Assembly (NCBI GenBank): GCA_000827205.1
Contig: KN832556.1
Coordinates: 1,697,272-1,761,271, forward strand
Reading direction: 5' to 3'
Length of the DNA: 64,000 nucleotides
DNA from: Plicaturopsis crispa FD-325 SS-3
Taxonomy: Eukaryota > Basidiomycota > Agaricomycetes > Amylocorticiales > Amylocorticiaceae
Shown here piece after piece: positions 34,072-45,849 of this stretch (position 1 is its first letter; the number at the start of each line of letters is the position of its first letter). The notes below the pieces were generated by a model. That model had not been told where the DNA came from and searched no databases. It saw only the letters and a list, made by a program, of their open reading frames with translations. A program made the translations under genes and the position numbers.

Positions 34072-34737
34072 AAGGGTACAGGGCAAATATCTTGGGAGAG
34101 ATAAAATATAGGTAAGAGTGGAATGGCACTGCTGTTGCTTAAACGCACCTTTCCCGTGACAGCTCTTATACGGTGGTACGGAGGAAGCCATGTCGATTCC
34201 GTCTATCCGATATTGGAACAAACGACGAATGCCATTGTGACAATTGCTCTAGGTGATATAAGCTTCAAGAATCATATAGAAGATATAACGTACATCTGGT
34301 CCAGCAACCGCTTTTGAAACCCTCACAAGGAGCCTGGGAGGACCTACACGGACCCACTGGCAAGATTTGTTGTCAGTAACTGCTACTTGTGCGATGTTGT
34401 TGTTCTCCGAGATGAAATTCGAACGAACGAAGCTTCGAGCTCCCGTTACTTACAAGGAAATTTTTCCACCGCAGCATGAGCGCGGAGAGAGACGGCGAAC
34501 GAACTAGGAAACGAGGAACGGTGCCAGACGCGCTTGGAGGTAAGTTGTGTACTTGCACAGCGCGGAGATGGCCGGGCATTGCGCTGAGTTCGAAATTGTT
34601 GTTGTCCTCGACGCGTTGTGGAAATTTAGAAGGCACTGACTTGTTCAGACGTCCAGGATGCTGGCTGCTCTCTTCAATGCCACCCCCATCCCTGGTCCTT
34701 TCTATTTCCTACAGCTATCTGCCCCCGATAGTCCTCC
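34072..34737. other. Divergent promoter region SA / K1
   Basis: About 670 bp between the two starts. No other gene is supported. Confidence 0.4.
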
Positions 34738-36055
34738 ATGTCCAAGCCTCCTGTGCAGCCGTCACCGACTTCGGACGTCGTCGTAGGGGGGATAGCCAAA
34801 CGAGAGCGTTTTTGGGTTCAGCATTACACTTGGCTTGAAGAGCGCGGGTACAGGCTGCGGAAACGATTCGCACCGGACTGGATTCCATCGTGGCTAGAGA
34901 CGAACAAACTGTTAGATTATTTCGAGGATAGCAGGAGTGTATTCGTGCGTGTCCCGTTATCCACTACCTCTCAGTTATCTCATCTCCCTACTACAGACAC
35001 CCCAGATCTGTGACGCCACCCGAATTTCGGACGGCGCTTTCGTCAGCTTGAAGAAGCTGAGCAAATCAGTCCATCCGTTCGAAGTCGACATTGGTCGCTA
35101 TTTCACATCTGAGCCGCTTGCGTCAGACCCGAGGAATCATTGTGCTCCATTCATCGAGGTCCTGCAAGTTCCAGACGACGATGATTTGGCCGTCGTAGTA
35201 ATGCCTCTCCTGCGGTATTACGACAATCCTCGCTTCGACACGTTCGGCGAGGCGGTTGATTTCTTCCAGCAAGTAATCGAGGTAAGCGTACTATACAATT
35301 CGAAGCATTTCATTTTCTCAGAATGATCACCCCGCCGCCAGGGGCTGCAATTTATGCACGAGCACCACGTCGCTCATCGGTAGGTGGTAAACTGTAGCCA
35401 AAATATAATCGTACTAAATATTCGTTACAGAGACATCAAGTGGAATAACGTGATGATGGATGCCACTCCACTCTATCCAATTCCGTATCACCCGTACACC
35501 TTATCCATGAGGCGTGATTACACAGGCCCTGCGAAGCACCGGACTCGTACGCAACACCCTGTCAAGTATTATTTCATCGACTTCGGCATTTCTCGACGGT
35601 ACAATCCAGCTGACGGCCCACCGCTTGAAGACCCAATATGGGGTGGCGACAAAACCGTCCCAGAATTTCACAAGGCACTCGACCCTTGCGACCCCTTTCC
35701 CACCGATATCTATTATCTCGGCAACATGATTCGACAGGGCTTCTTGATTGTACGTGGCTTCCACTTGTTGAGCGTGCGATCCTGCTTAACAGACAAACAG
35801 GAGAGATACGGCTTCGACTTCATGAGGCCACTCATTGAGGACATGGTACAGGACGACCCTTCCAAGCGTCCTCAGATCGACGAGGTTGCGTCAAGGTTCC
35901 AGGCGATCCGCGCGTCTCTCAGTAACTGGAAGCTTCGGTCGAGGATCGTGAAAAAGGGTGATGATCCCCTCGATTTTCCGCTTCGCGTAGTTCGTCACTG
36001 GGCGAGACGTATTTCCTTCATCTTGCGACGCGTTCCGGCTGTTCCTTCTGTATAG
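34738..36055 (+). CDS. Agaricomycete-type protein kinase K1
   Basis: Exons 34738-34944, 34997-35281, 35342-35379, 35431-35749 and 35801-36055 give 367 residues. The N terminus (ERFWVQHYTWLEERGYRLR, FAPDWIPSW) lacks a normal glycine loop. The catalytic Lys sits in FVSLKKLSK, the hinge in VVVMPLLR, the loop in HRDIKWNNVMMD, the metal-binding Asp in FIDFGISRRY, an APE-like TVPEF, and the helix-F Asp in PTDIYYLGNMI. An intron splits the HRD arginine codon. Key residues are intact, so it is probably an active kinase. The family is expanded in mushroom-forming fungi; substrate and role are unknown. Confidence 0.9.
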
Positions 36056-36698
36056 TCCTGCGTCAACTTCTCCAGTGTGGTATGTCACTAATCTCCTTGC
36101 TGTGTTGTTCTTTTGTTCTGCTGTCGTTAGCACAATACCTATTGCATCTTTTCTTTCATGCTTGCTTGTTTTGTCTTTGTCTGCACGAGGACATCGCTAG
36201 CTGCTCATCCCACTCCGGTGTGTAGGGTCTGAATGGCTCTATTGTACTTCAGCGCACGAGGTGAGTAACAGCGCTACCCGTCCCAAAGCTTTCCCATCGA
36301 GTACTGATAGACGCTATCTTGTTTTGAGGCCTTGTTGCCCGTGTAAGTATATGTTCGGCCACGGCAATGCCCGTCTACGTGCGTCTGCACTCTTTTTATT
36401 GTTTTTCGTCTATTCACTATCCACGGCTTGCAGATTTCTTGTGGCTGTAACCAGGGTACTGCTGTTGTTATGCTAGGGCGTGCCCGCCACAAATCCAGTG
36501 TCGGAACTCCGCGTGACACGGCTCGTTCTTTGGTGGCGAATACGCACTATCGAACTATCTTCTAATAGTCCGTATCCTCGGCAGATGCTTCCAGCGACAG
36601 CTGCCATATTCTCAACAGGTCAACGTACGCTCTCCCGCATTTCGAGTCATCGCCCACACGTCCACCCGAATTTGCCTCACGCCCTCCCTCTTTTCCCG
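36056..36698. other. K1-K2 spacer
   Basis: A short spacer without other genes. The 80 bp before K2 are pyrimidine-rich, as are those before the other kinases. Confidence 0.4.
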
Positions 36699-38019
36699 AT
36701 GTCCAAATCTACAATGCAGGTGTCACCAACTTCCGACGTACTATATGGCGGGATCAACAGTAGAGAGCACTTTTGGGTCAAGCATTATACTTGGCTCGAA
36801 AGTCGCGGATACAGGCTACGACCTCGTTACGCACCCGATTGGGTACCCTCCTGGTGGGGAACTGACGAATTGGCTGATCTATTCGAAGACGGCAAAACTA
36901 TCTTCGTGCGTGGCACATTTTCACCCATCTTCCGCTGAGCTGACTTGCGAGTTCGACTTGGTTAGACGGGGCGTATCTGCGACGCTACCCGCATTTCGGA
37001 CAGCTCATTTGTCATCTTGAAGAAGATCAGCATATCGTCCCACCTTTACGAGGTCGACATCGGGCGTTTCTTGTCGTCCGAACCTCTCGCGTCAGACCCG
37101 GCCAACCACTGCGTGCAGCTCATTGAGGTCCTTCAAGTTCCAGACGATGACGATCTCGTCCTACTCGTTATGCCTCTCCTGCGCTACTGCGATAATCCAC
37201 GTTTTGACACCTTCGGGGAAACCATCGACTTCCTACAGCAGATTATCGAGGTAACTCGATCCACTACCGGAGGGACAGAGTCATATTGAAATGTTACTAT
37301 CTCAGGGCTTACAGTTCATGCACAAACACCATGTCGCTCACAGGTACGCGTATAACTCATGCAACAGTTCGGCCGTATTGAGACCTCGTACGCAGAGACA
37401 TCAACAAGCTCAATATCATGATGGATGCCACTCCACTATATCCGGTGCCCTATCACCCATTTGCCATCTCAACGAAGCGAGACTACAGTGGCAGAGCAAA
37501 GCATTACACTCGCACACAGCGACCTGTAAGATACTGCATCATCGACTTCGGCATTTCTCGTTGCTACAACCCGGAGGACGGGCCGCCACTGGAGGACCCG
37601 ATATACGGTGGTGACAAGACCGTGCCAGAATTCGAAAAGTCACTGGATCCTTGCGACCCGTTTCCGACCGACGTCTACTACCTCGGGAACACAATGAGGC
37701 AGCGTTTTCTGATTGTGCGTTTGCCACACTTGTGTTTATTATATTTTACTTACAACGTACCTAGGAGCGATACGGCTTCGATTTTCTCAGGCCTCTCGTT
37801 GAGACCATGGTCCAGGACGATCCTGCGAAGCGGCCGCATATGGATGAAGTTGCTAGCCGATTTACCGCAATCCGCGAGTCACTCAGCGATTGGAAGCTCA
37901 GGTCCCGGGTCCTGAACAAAGGGGACTCACATCTGGACATTCCTTATCGTGTGGTGCGCCATTGGATAAGGCGAATCGGACTTGTCTTGCGACGTGTCCC
38001 GGCCGTTCCATCTGTGTAA
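36699..38019 (+). CDS. Agaricomycete-type protein kinase K2
   Basis: Exons 36699-36905, 36966-37250, 37306-37343, 37396-37714 and 37765-38019 have the same lengths as K1 and give 367 residues. The N terminus is MSKSTMQVSPTSDVLYGG. The catalytic Lys is in FVILKKISI, and the loop reads HRDINKLNIMMD, so the Lys two residues after the Asp is replaced by Asn while Asp and the metal-binding Asn remain. IDFGISR and PTDVYYLGN are kept. The gene is a tandem duplicate of the neighbouring kinases. Confidence 0.9.
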
Positions 38020-40063
38020 TCGGATGGCCATGTGTTATGTGGTATACTGTAATATCCGCATCTTGCTTTCTTGCCCTATTTGCGTTAACGTTCTCTAGCA
38101 TACCCAGTGTACCAAATCTTAAGTTTCTATCGGCGAACTATCCCATGTTGTCCTTCGAGTCCCGCTTCCAGTTGAGATGCATATCGTCAGTAGCATGGTT
38201 ATCCCCTGTCATTGTCTTGTTTCAGGTGTTCTACAATCTCACCGCTACCACCAAACCCATCAGAGTGTATCTCCGACGATGGTGAGTCTGTATTGTACTC
38301 ACTTAACGGGAGAGCTCCTTGAACTCGAACCACCATCTGGTTGGGTTTTTCCCACGCCTTTGGCAGGGCAAGGAGGGGTGCAGTGCACACGCACAGCGAG
38401 GTCCAAACGACGCTCACAACCTCTGCCTGCATCTCAAGTCGACAGCTCCCGTCGCAACCGCCAGAATTCGCTGCCTGCGTCGCAGCACCCCGACGTTCGG
38501 GCGTTGACAGGTCCCAACGACCGGTTGACTCAACCTGCCACGTCACGGCTCGACAGGGATCAAACATCCCTCTTGGGCCACCCACTTCGTTCGACACCAC
38601 TCTCCTTGTCAGCACACACGACAGCGGGGCCTGCTCGAGGGACGCGGAAGCGAATGTTAGGGCACGCGGGCAAACCAGGCCTGCTCGGCGATGCAGTCTT
38701 CGCGCGTACACTTTTCTTTTCTTTTCCCCAATCCCTGTGCGACAGCACTTCCGCCTTTCTACCCCCCGACCGCCGCCGTCTCCCGACAGGCTCTCTGTCG
38801 TTGTTGTCACTGTTCAGCCACGGATCCTTATCACCATCGTCCTCATCATTTCCGGTCCCTCCCGACTACACTCATCACCGACACCTTCGCCAACATGTCA
38901 GTGCTCGCCCAGTCCCTCACATGCGAAGCCCACCACCCAAGGACCTTAGTATCGAAGCCGAGGAACTCCACCGAGGCAAGCCGGGAGGCGTGTGCTCTGG
39001 AAGTCAGCCACCCGTACCGTAATCCGGGAGACGTAGGGGCTCCCGTAGGATCGGGCATGTGATCGAATACTCGCATTAGCAGCAACCCGACACCTGGCGC
39101 AGTAAGTGGCGGTGAGGCCTGGTCACCCTCTTGCTCTCGCCTGTCAAACTGGTGTAGCGTTGACTGGAGGATTGGAGGTCTACGGTTTTGGGTCAGGTGG
39201 AGAGGTTCAGCTTTTGGTTAGGTTTGTTGGAGGTTTGGTTTTCGTTTTTCAATATGGCTTTACGGTTTTCTGCTTGACTTGGGACCCCGTATGAATTTCC
39301 CCGTTCAAACCCCCCCGTTCATCTATGCATTCCTCGATACTTATGGCAGATTTTACCGTCTACATACTTTTTTCTTTGGTGTTCTATCTCCCAGTAGTAC
39401 ACTACCGCGTCTTAGCTCGTTTGTTGGCTTGCAGCGGTATATAAAATCTGATTTCATCATCATCATCATCAACTCACTTAACGGCCAGCCTTTGCAAAGC
39501 TCAGGTGCTCCTTTTCTTCCAGTCCTCTCACGCGGTTCTCCCCCCATGATCTCACGAGTGTCGTCCTGCACAACTTCGTATTGTCTATAAGTACAACAAA
39601 CAATACGGCTTCCAATTGTGTGGCAATTGTTCTTGGTTTGCCGTACGTACAGCTTCCGCTGTCTGCCGTCTATCAAGTTCAACCATGCGCACAACAACAT
39701 TCAAGTTGCTCGGGGCTCGCGAAAGATGCAAAACAATTTAGGTACGTCTTCATCGAGTTCCTCCCGGAGTCGCATTCACAAATTTGCGATTCTAGTCATT
39801 GGATGATCGGTACTCTCAAGAACAAGGTGTGTTTCCTGCCTAAGCGTACAGCTGGCATGCTGACCGCGGCCTAGGAAATGTGTAGAATGTGCCTTCCGCC
39901 ACATTAGCATGTTACGCTGAGTCTGGATGCATAGGCTTTTGTACGCCCGGAAACAAGACAGTGGCTTCCATATTCCCTTTAAAGCTTCCTAGGACAAATG
40001 TGCAGCATACGTTGTTCTCTACACCCCCGCCGCCGTCCCTCTCTAATTTCTCTCGATAAAGTC
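38020..40063. other. K2-K3 spacer enlarged by an insertion
   Basis: The first 270 bp resemble the region after K3, and the middle holds a probable retroposon. A frame near 39,740-39,830 (YVFIEFLPESHSQICDSS) is unexplained. Confidence 0.35.
38310..39472 (+). mobile_element. Putative non-LTR retroposon (SINE- or truncated LINE-like), about 1.16 kb
   Basis: The segment is bounded by a perfect 13 bp direct repeat (ACTCACTTAACGG at 38297-38309 and 39473-39485) that looks like a target-site duplication. Its right end is a short CAT repeat (39456-39470), as in elements primed on simple 3' tails. It interrupts a spacer that is otherwise related to the K3 spacer. No reverse transcriptase is visible. 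The family is unknown and the call rests on the ends only. Confidence 0.4.
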
Positions 40064-41410
40064 ATGCTCGCTCCGAAAATCCCCATATCAAAACCTGTCG
40101 TGCAGTCACCGACGGACGATATGGTCCCTGGCGGAATCAATGGCAAAGAACATTTCTGGGTCAAGCACTACACATGGCTCGAAAGCTGCGGCTATAAACT
40201 ACGACATCGTTACGCACCAGAATGGGTTCCTTCCTGGTTGGGAACTAATGAGTACTACCAAGTATGCGAGGACTCAAAATCTATTTTCGTAAGTGCCACA
40301 TTTCTGACATCAATCAATGTACCGCACTGCTGAATTGCCTGGCTAGACAGAGCGCATCTGCGATGCTACTCGCATCGCGGATGGGTCCTTTGTTAGCATG
40401 AAGAAAATCAGCAAGTCATACCATCCGTACGAAGTAGATATCGGGCAGTTTTTATCGTCAGAGCCGCTCGCTTCTGACCCGACCAATCACTGTGTGCCCT
40501 TTATCGAGGTCCTTCAAGTCCCGGACGACGAAGATTTGGTTCTACTCGTAATGCCCCTTCTGCGGCAATACAACAATCCTCGCTTCGATACGTTTGGGGA
40601 GACCATCGAGTTTTTACAACAGATCATTGAGGTAAGTAGATGATCTACTAGTATCAGAGGTAAATTGCTCGCTGAGCGTCATACAAGGGGTTAAAATTCA
40701 TGCATAAACATCACGTCGCGCACAGGTATGTCCGCGGATCACATATATAAGTTCGTGTCGAGTAACAGCGCGCATAACAGAGACATTAATCAGACCAACG
40801 TCATGATGGATGCTGCACCGCTCTATCCGGTACCCTATCACCCGTTCGCTATATTGATGAAGCGGGACTACAGCGGATGGGCGAAACATCTCACTCGTAC
40901 GCAGCGGCCTGTCAAATACTACCTCATCGATTTCGGTATATCTCGTCGGTATGACCCGAAGGATGGGGCGCCATTGGAGGATCCAATATACGGTGGCGAC
41001 AAGTCTGTCCCCGAGTTTGCTAGGTCATTGGACCCATGCGACCCATTTCCGACTGACGTTTATTATCTCGGGAACATGATTAGGAGACATTTTCTGGTCG
41101 TACGTCTGTCGAATCGGCTATTTTGATTCACTGCAATGACTGACTGCATTTGTAGGAGAGATACGGTTTTGACTTTCTGAGGCCTCTCGTAGAGGACATG
41201 GTCCATGATGACCCTTCTAAGCGGCCGCAAATGGACGAAGTCCTCAGCCGATTTACTGCGATCCGCAAATCGCTGAGCGACTCGAAGCTAAGGTCCAGGG
41301 TCGTCAATATGAAGGACGATCCTTTCGATACCCCTTATCGTGTGGTTCGCCATTGGATCCGGCGGATCTCTTTCATCTTGCGACGTGTTCCGGCCGTTCC
41401 GTCTGTATAA
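40064..41410 (+). CDS. Agaricomycete-type protein kinase K3
   Basis: Exons 40064-40288, 40347-40631, 40688-40725, 40781-41099 and 41156-41410 give 373 residues. Exon 1 is 18 bp longer than in K1; all others match. It starts MLAPKIPISKPVVQSP; the catalytic Lys is in FVSMKKISK. The loop is HRDINQTNVMMD, again with Asn in place of the usual Lys. LIDFGISRRYDP, TVPEF replaced by SVPEF, and PTDVYYLGNMI are present. The C-terminal FILRRVPAVPSV is shared with K1 and K2. Confidence 0.9.
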
Positions 41411-42099
41411 TCGGATGCTATCAATTATATGGTATACCTGCTATCTTCGTGCCTTGCTATCTTGCTTTTTGCGTTAACGTCGTCTACCCAGTATACGCAA
41501 CTCTGGAATTATACAATTTAATGAGTACTCACCAATCGTCTCGCATGCGGGCGCCCCCCGAGTCCTACAATTTGAGATATGCAGCTGTCAATATTCGGTC
41601 GACCGGACCCTCCGAGTCGATTTGACAATGAAAGTCATTAGTTCCTTTCTTCCGTTCAATCGTACGGCACTGAGGTCTCCCGCGCGTGCTCTCCTGTCCC
41701 CATCAAACCATATCATCAACCATGGTGAGTCCTTCTGTGCCACGCCTACGACATACCTACGCTCGGACGAGGACTTCGCTGGCTCTGATCAAAACCGGTG
41801 TTTCGCTATGCTGTCCCATATCACCCTTACGAGAAACCGTTGCGCTCGTGTTCTGCCCTGTCAATACGTTTGTTCGACTCGCTCACTGAACTTCAGCTTG
41901 AGGTGTTTCGAGGCTTCAGATTCAGCGTTGTCGGGTGATGTCGAACAGTCAAACACATCGGTTAACCACTACGAGTACAACATGCGCTGCATGCAATGCG
42001 TGGTAGTCTAAATTGCTACAGCTAGGACCGTTAATGATCACTGATACTACTCGACGATTGCCGGGCCCCAGCGCAACCAGAAGATACTCCCGCGGCGCG
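41411..42099. other. Convergent region K3 / SB
   Basis: The part at about 41,560-41,730 resembles the region after K2. It contains an ATG directly followed by a GTGAGT donor, but no downstream exon can be assigned. Confidence 0.35.
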
Positions 42100-42791
42100 T
42101 CATAAGTCGGATTCCAGTGCTGTACTAACCTGAGGCTCACTAATATGAGCTAGCCCATTCTCAACAGCTGAAGGTGCGTGTCAGAATGTTCTTATGCGCT
42201 GATAAAGACACCGTTGTTGCTTACCTGTTCTGACAGTAGAGTATATGTCTTGCTCGAGGGCTTGTCGTATGGTCAAGGGAGGTCGGGTAGCATCGTCGGC
42301 CTCTGTGCACTTGCTAGCGAGAGATCTCGCCAGTATTGCATTTGACGTAGTCTAAGACAGGCATGAGGTGACCGTGTAAAACACCTGAAGAATCGTTGCT
42401 TACCATGGCTAGCAAGTAAAATCGCTTAACATCGTCGCGTATTTTTCTCCTTTGGATAGTAAAGACAGGGTCCACGTAAAAGACACTGCGCTCACTACAA
42501 TATTTTGACTGCTTCATCAGCTTACAACGATGACTGTGTCGCAGACCGTAATGAGCAGGAGAACTTGGTCATATTGAGCATCACTTACAGATTATATTTT
42601 TTGACAAGGAACTTTAGCTCATCCTCCGTCAACACTGTGTGGCATGCCTCGAGTATTGACAGGCCCTCTGTAGGCTTTTCTTCTACCTTGGTGAGTGACT
42701 GACATGTAGCCCTCTCTCGGAAGAAGACAACAACGTCAGGCGCATCGTCGGCGACCGCGCTTACAATGCCCAGAAATTTGATACCAGACAT
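42100..42791 (-). CDS. Small kinase-cluster protein SB
   Basis: Exons 42791-42589, 42533-42404, 42351-42225 and 42167-42100 join to 175 residues. Exons 1 and 2 are 203 and 130 bp, exactly as in SA. It starts MSGIKFLGIVSAVADDAPDV; exon 1 includes EGLSILEACHTV. Exon 2 ends VKRFYLLAM, exon 3 begins TTSNAILARSLASKC, and exon 4 begins AVENGLAHI against AVEDALYRI in SA. The protein is strongly diverged from SA outside these anchors, and its C terminus is shorter. No enzymatic motif or signal peptide is visible. Confidence 0.65.
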
Positions 42792-44168
42792 GAATTGAAG
42801 GTGGAGAGTTTGACTATGGAGTTCGGGTGAGATACGAAGGGGTGTCTAGGGCTCTTGATGATGGAACGCACCAATTGCTCCTGATATAAGTTTAAAGAAC
42901 GCATAATCTACGAGACCGTAGAGTCACCGTAAGTGAAACAAAAAAACATGCCGATAGCCAAGTTACACTGTTGTAAAGAATACCAGTAAGTGCTTCACTC
43001 TATAACCACAAAGAGAACAAGAGGCTAGTATCGAAGGGGTTCCACAGACTCACTTCTGGTGTGAGCTGCCCGTACGGTAGTAGAGCACTGGGATTCGAGG
43101 CAGAGGCTGTTTGACCGGTTGTTATCGCAGAAGCAGTTTGTGCGGACAATCTCGCGGCGTAAATTCAAGCTTCAAAGTTGGCTTGGTGAGACAGACGGCG
43201 AAACAGATGGACAAAACCCGCCATGACAGTCGGTTTTGTGCAGTGCAATTGTCATGCTGTCATGCAGGTCCATTAACGCGGCGGTGAGCCGAGTCCGAGA
43301 CTCCGAGTTGTGTATGCTCGCGGAGTCTGAATTGTTGTTGTCCTCGTCGCTCGAAAAATAGCCAAGGTCCAACGGATTTTTGCGGCGTACGTTCAACAAC
43401 GTTCAAGACAAGAACGGGAAACACGATGTCTTTCTTCAGCTGTACCGTCGCTCTCGTCCTGTTCTAGTTGCGCATCTTAGCCCTGTCGGTTTCGGTGGCC
43501 TCCTACCTACTTGTGGATCACGTTTGCTCCACACTGGGACATCGCCGGCAGTCCCCTCAGCTCTCGTGCTCAATGACTGTGTCTTTTGCAGATTCTGATT
43601 CTGTACTGTCTCTCACGCGTTTTTCTGTCGCCTCAATCAAAGGTTCGGCGTCTGACGTCCATTATTCATTCAACGGGTTTCGATGCAGTCCACGAAGCAT
43701 TTGGTGCTCTCGAGCACCGCTCCCTTGACACCGTGCCTCGACACTGTTGCCCAGTCGACCGTACATTATTGTCAAGGCCCTTTATTCCTGCTTATCCTGT
43801 CTGCTATTGTCCAGAGTCGTTGGTGGGAGACCGCTGGGGAGAGAAGCGTATCGGTACGCATGTGCTTCTACTGAGTTGTTCTTCATTCACTAACCATCCG
43901 CAGATGCTGTGCTATACAAAGCGTACATTGTGTTCGCCGCCGCGATACAGATACAGATAACGGTGTGCTAGAGCGTGCCTCGGCAGGGACTTGGCTCGAT
44001 ATTTCGTGGCGAGTCGCACCGCCAAACCTGCCCTTAAAGGGCCCTCGCTGGTTCTAAATGAGAGCCTTGTTGTCCCCGCGTGCTCTCGACAGGTCAGGCC
44101 TTCAGGATCTGCACTCGTGCTCTCGTCGCGTTCACATTTTCCTCAGCCGCGCTTTCCCCCTTTGCCCA
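42792..44168. other. Divergent region SB / K4
   Basis: 1.4 kb between the two starts. A frame on the - strand at about 43,140-43,034 (AARLSAQTASAITTGQTAS) faintly resembles exon 3 of the SA family and could be a relic. No complete gene is supported. Confidence 0.3.
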
Positions 44169-45521
44169 ATGTCGAAATCCGCCATGCAACCCTCGCCGAC
44201 TGCCGACATAGTCCCGGGCGGAATCAATGGCAGAGAACATTTTTGGGTCAAGCACTATACTTGGCTTGAAGATTGTGGCTACAAGCTACGTCCCCGTTAT
44301 GCACCGGACTGGATCCCTTCGTGGATAGGCACCAATAAGCTGCTCGATTTGTTCGAGGATGGTAAAACTATATTCGTACGTGCCAAATCTTTCCGGTATC
44401 AATTGCTGTATCTCAGCGCTGAATCGGATTGATACGCATGGCCAGACTGAACGAATCTGTGATGCTATTCGGATCGCGGATGGTTCGTTCGTGAGCTTGA
44501 AAAAAATCCGCAGATCGTCTCATCCGTACGAAGTAGAAATCGGGCAGTTTTTGTCGTCGGCGCCTCTCGTGTCTGACCCGACCAATCACTGTGTGCCTCT
44601 CATTGACGTTCTCGAAGTTCCAGACGACGAGGACGTGGTTATACTCGTAATGCCTCTCCTGCGATACTACGACAATCCACGTTTCGACACTTTCGGAGAG
44701 ACAATTGAATTCTTACGGCAGATTCTTGAGGTGAGTGCCTAAACTACTGTACAGGGGATACAACAGGCATGCTTAGCCAGTACTCCTCTCAGGGTCTACA
44801 TTTCATGCACAAACACCGCGTTGCGCACCGGTAAGTTCACATGACCGATGCTAGAGGAGCAGGTCGAACATACTAATAGCGCGTATGCAGAGACATCCAT
44901 AAGCTGAACGTTATGATGGATGCCACTCCGCTATATCCGGTGCCCTACCACCCCTTCGATCTCTCGATGAAACGCGACTACAGCGGAACTGCGAAGCATT
45001 TTACGCGCACACAACGCCCAGTCAAATACTATATCATTGATTTCGGTATATCTCGTCGGTACAAGCCGGAAGATGGGCCGCCGCTGGAGGACCCGATATA
45101 CGGTGGCGACAAGACTGTTCCCGAGTTTCAAAAATCACTGGACCCGTGCGACCCATTTCCAACCGACATTTATTATCTCGGGAACATGATTCGGGAGCAC
45201 TTTCTAAACGTATGTCCTCCCTTTGACTCTGCTTGATAAATCGGAATTTGCTGACCGTGCCGGTAGGAAAGGTACGGCTTCGATTTTTTGAAGCCGCTTG
45301 TCGAGGACATGGTGCAGGATGACCCTTCCATGCGACCACAAATGGACGAGGTGCTCAGTCGGTTTACCGCGATCCGCGAGTCACTGGGCAGCTGGAAGCT
45401 CAGGTCCAGGGTCGTCAACAGAAGGGATCATCCTTTGGACACTCCGTATCGCGGGTTTTGCCATTGGATGAGACGAATAAATTTCATTGCGCGACGTGTT
45501 CCTGCTATTAATTCCGTATGA
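44169..45521 (+). CDS. Agaricomycete-type protein kinase K4
   Basis: Exons 44169-44375, 44446-44730, 44793-44830, 44891-45209 and 45267-45521 match the K1 lengths and give 367 residues. It starts MSKSAMQPSPTADIVPGG. The catalytic Lys is in FVSLKKIRR. The loop is HRDIHKLNVMMD, with His at the position of the usual Lys. IIDFGISRRYKPEDGPPLED, TVPEF and PTDIYYLGNMI follow. The C-terminal end differs slightly (RRVPAINSV). Confidence 0.9.
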
Positions 45522-45849
45522 TAACTACATGTACGTAGGCCACCGTGACAAACATATCTCATTCAACTGCAGGTCCTTTCTTGCTTGGTTTGTAGCGTCG
45601 GTATTCAGCTATCCAGCCGCTCCATCATGGCGCCAGATTCGCGATATCACGGACTTACTGTCGCAGTGTCATATCTACTCCTGTAAGTGTCTCGTCGTAG
45701 CAATAATACAGGCCTCGTATCATAAATAGTACCGATCTACGGAAAGTGCGTGCTTGCCAGAACTACATGCGTATAAATATGCACCATTCACAGAAGAGTC
45801 CAAATCCCTTGAGGTGCCTCGAGCAATCCTCGAGGATGGACGGAGCCAC
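45522..45849. other. Convergent region K4 / SC
   Basis: Short spacer; nothing recognised. Confidence 0.4.

Noticed and set aside
38319-39022. Several long overlapping frames between K2 and K3
   Set aside because: They lie inside the putative insertion, are Ser/Pro/Arg-rich from base composition, and share no domain with known proteins.
43034-43399. Possible fourth member of the SA family on the - strand
   Set aside because: A stretch reading AARLSAQTASAITTGQTAS and a good donor recall exon 3, but upstream exons do not join in frame and the MSG start is missing. At most a relic.
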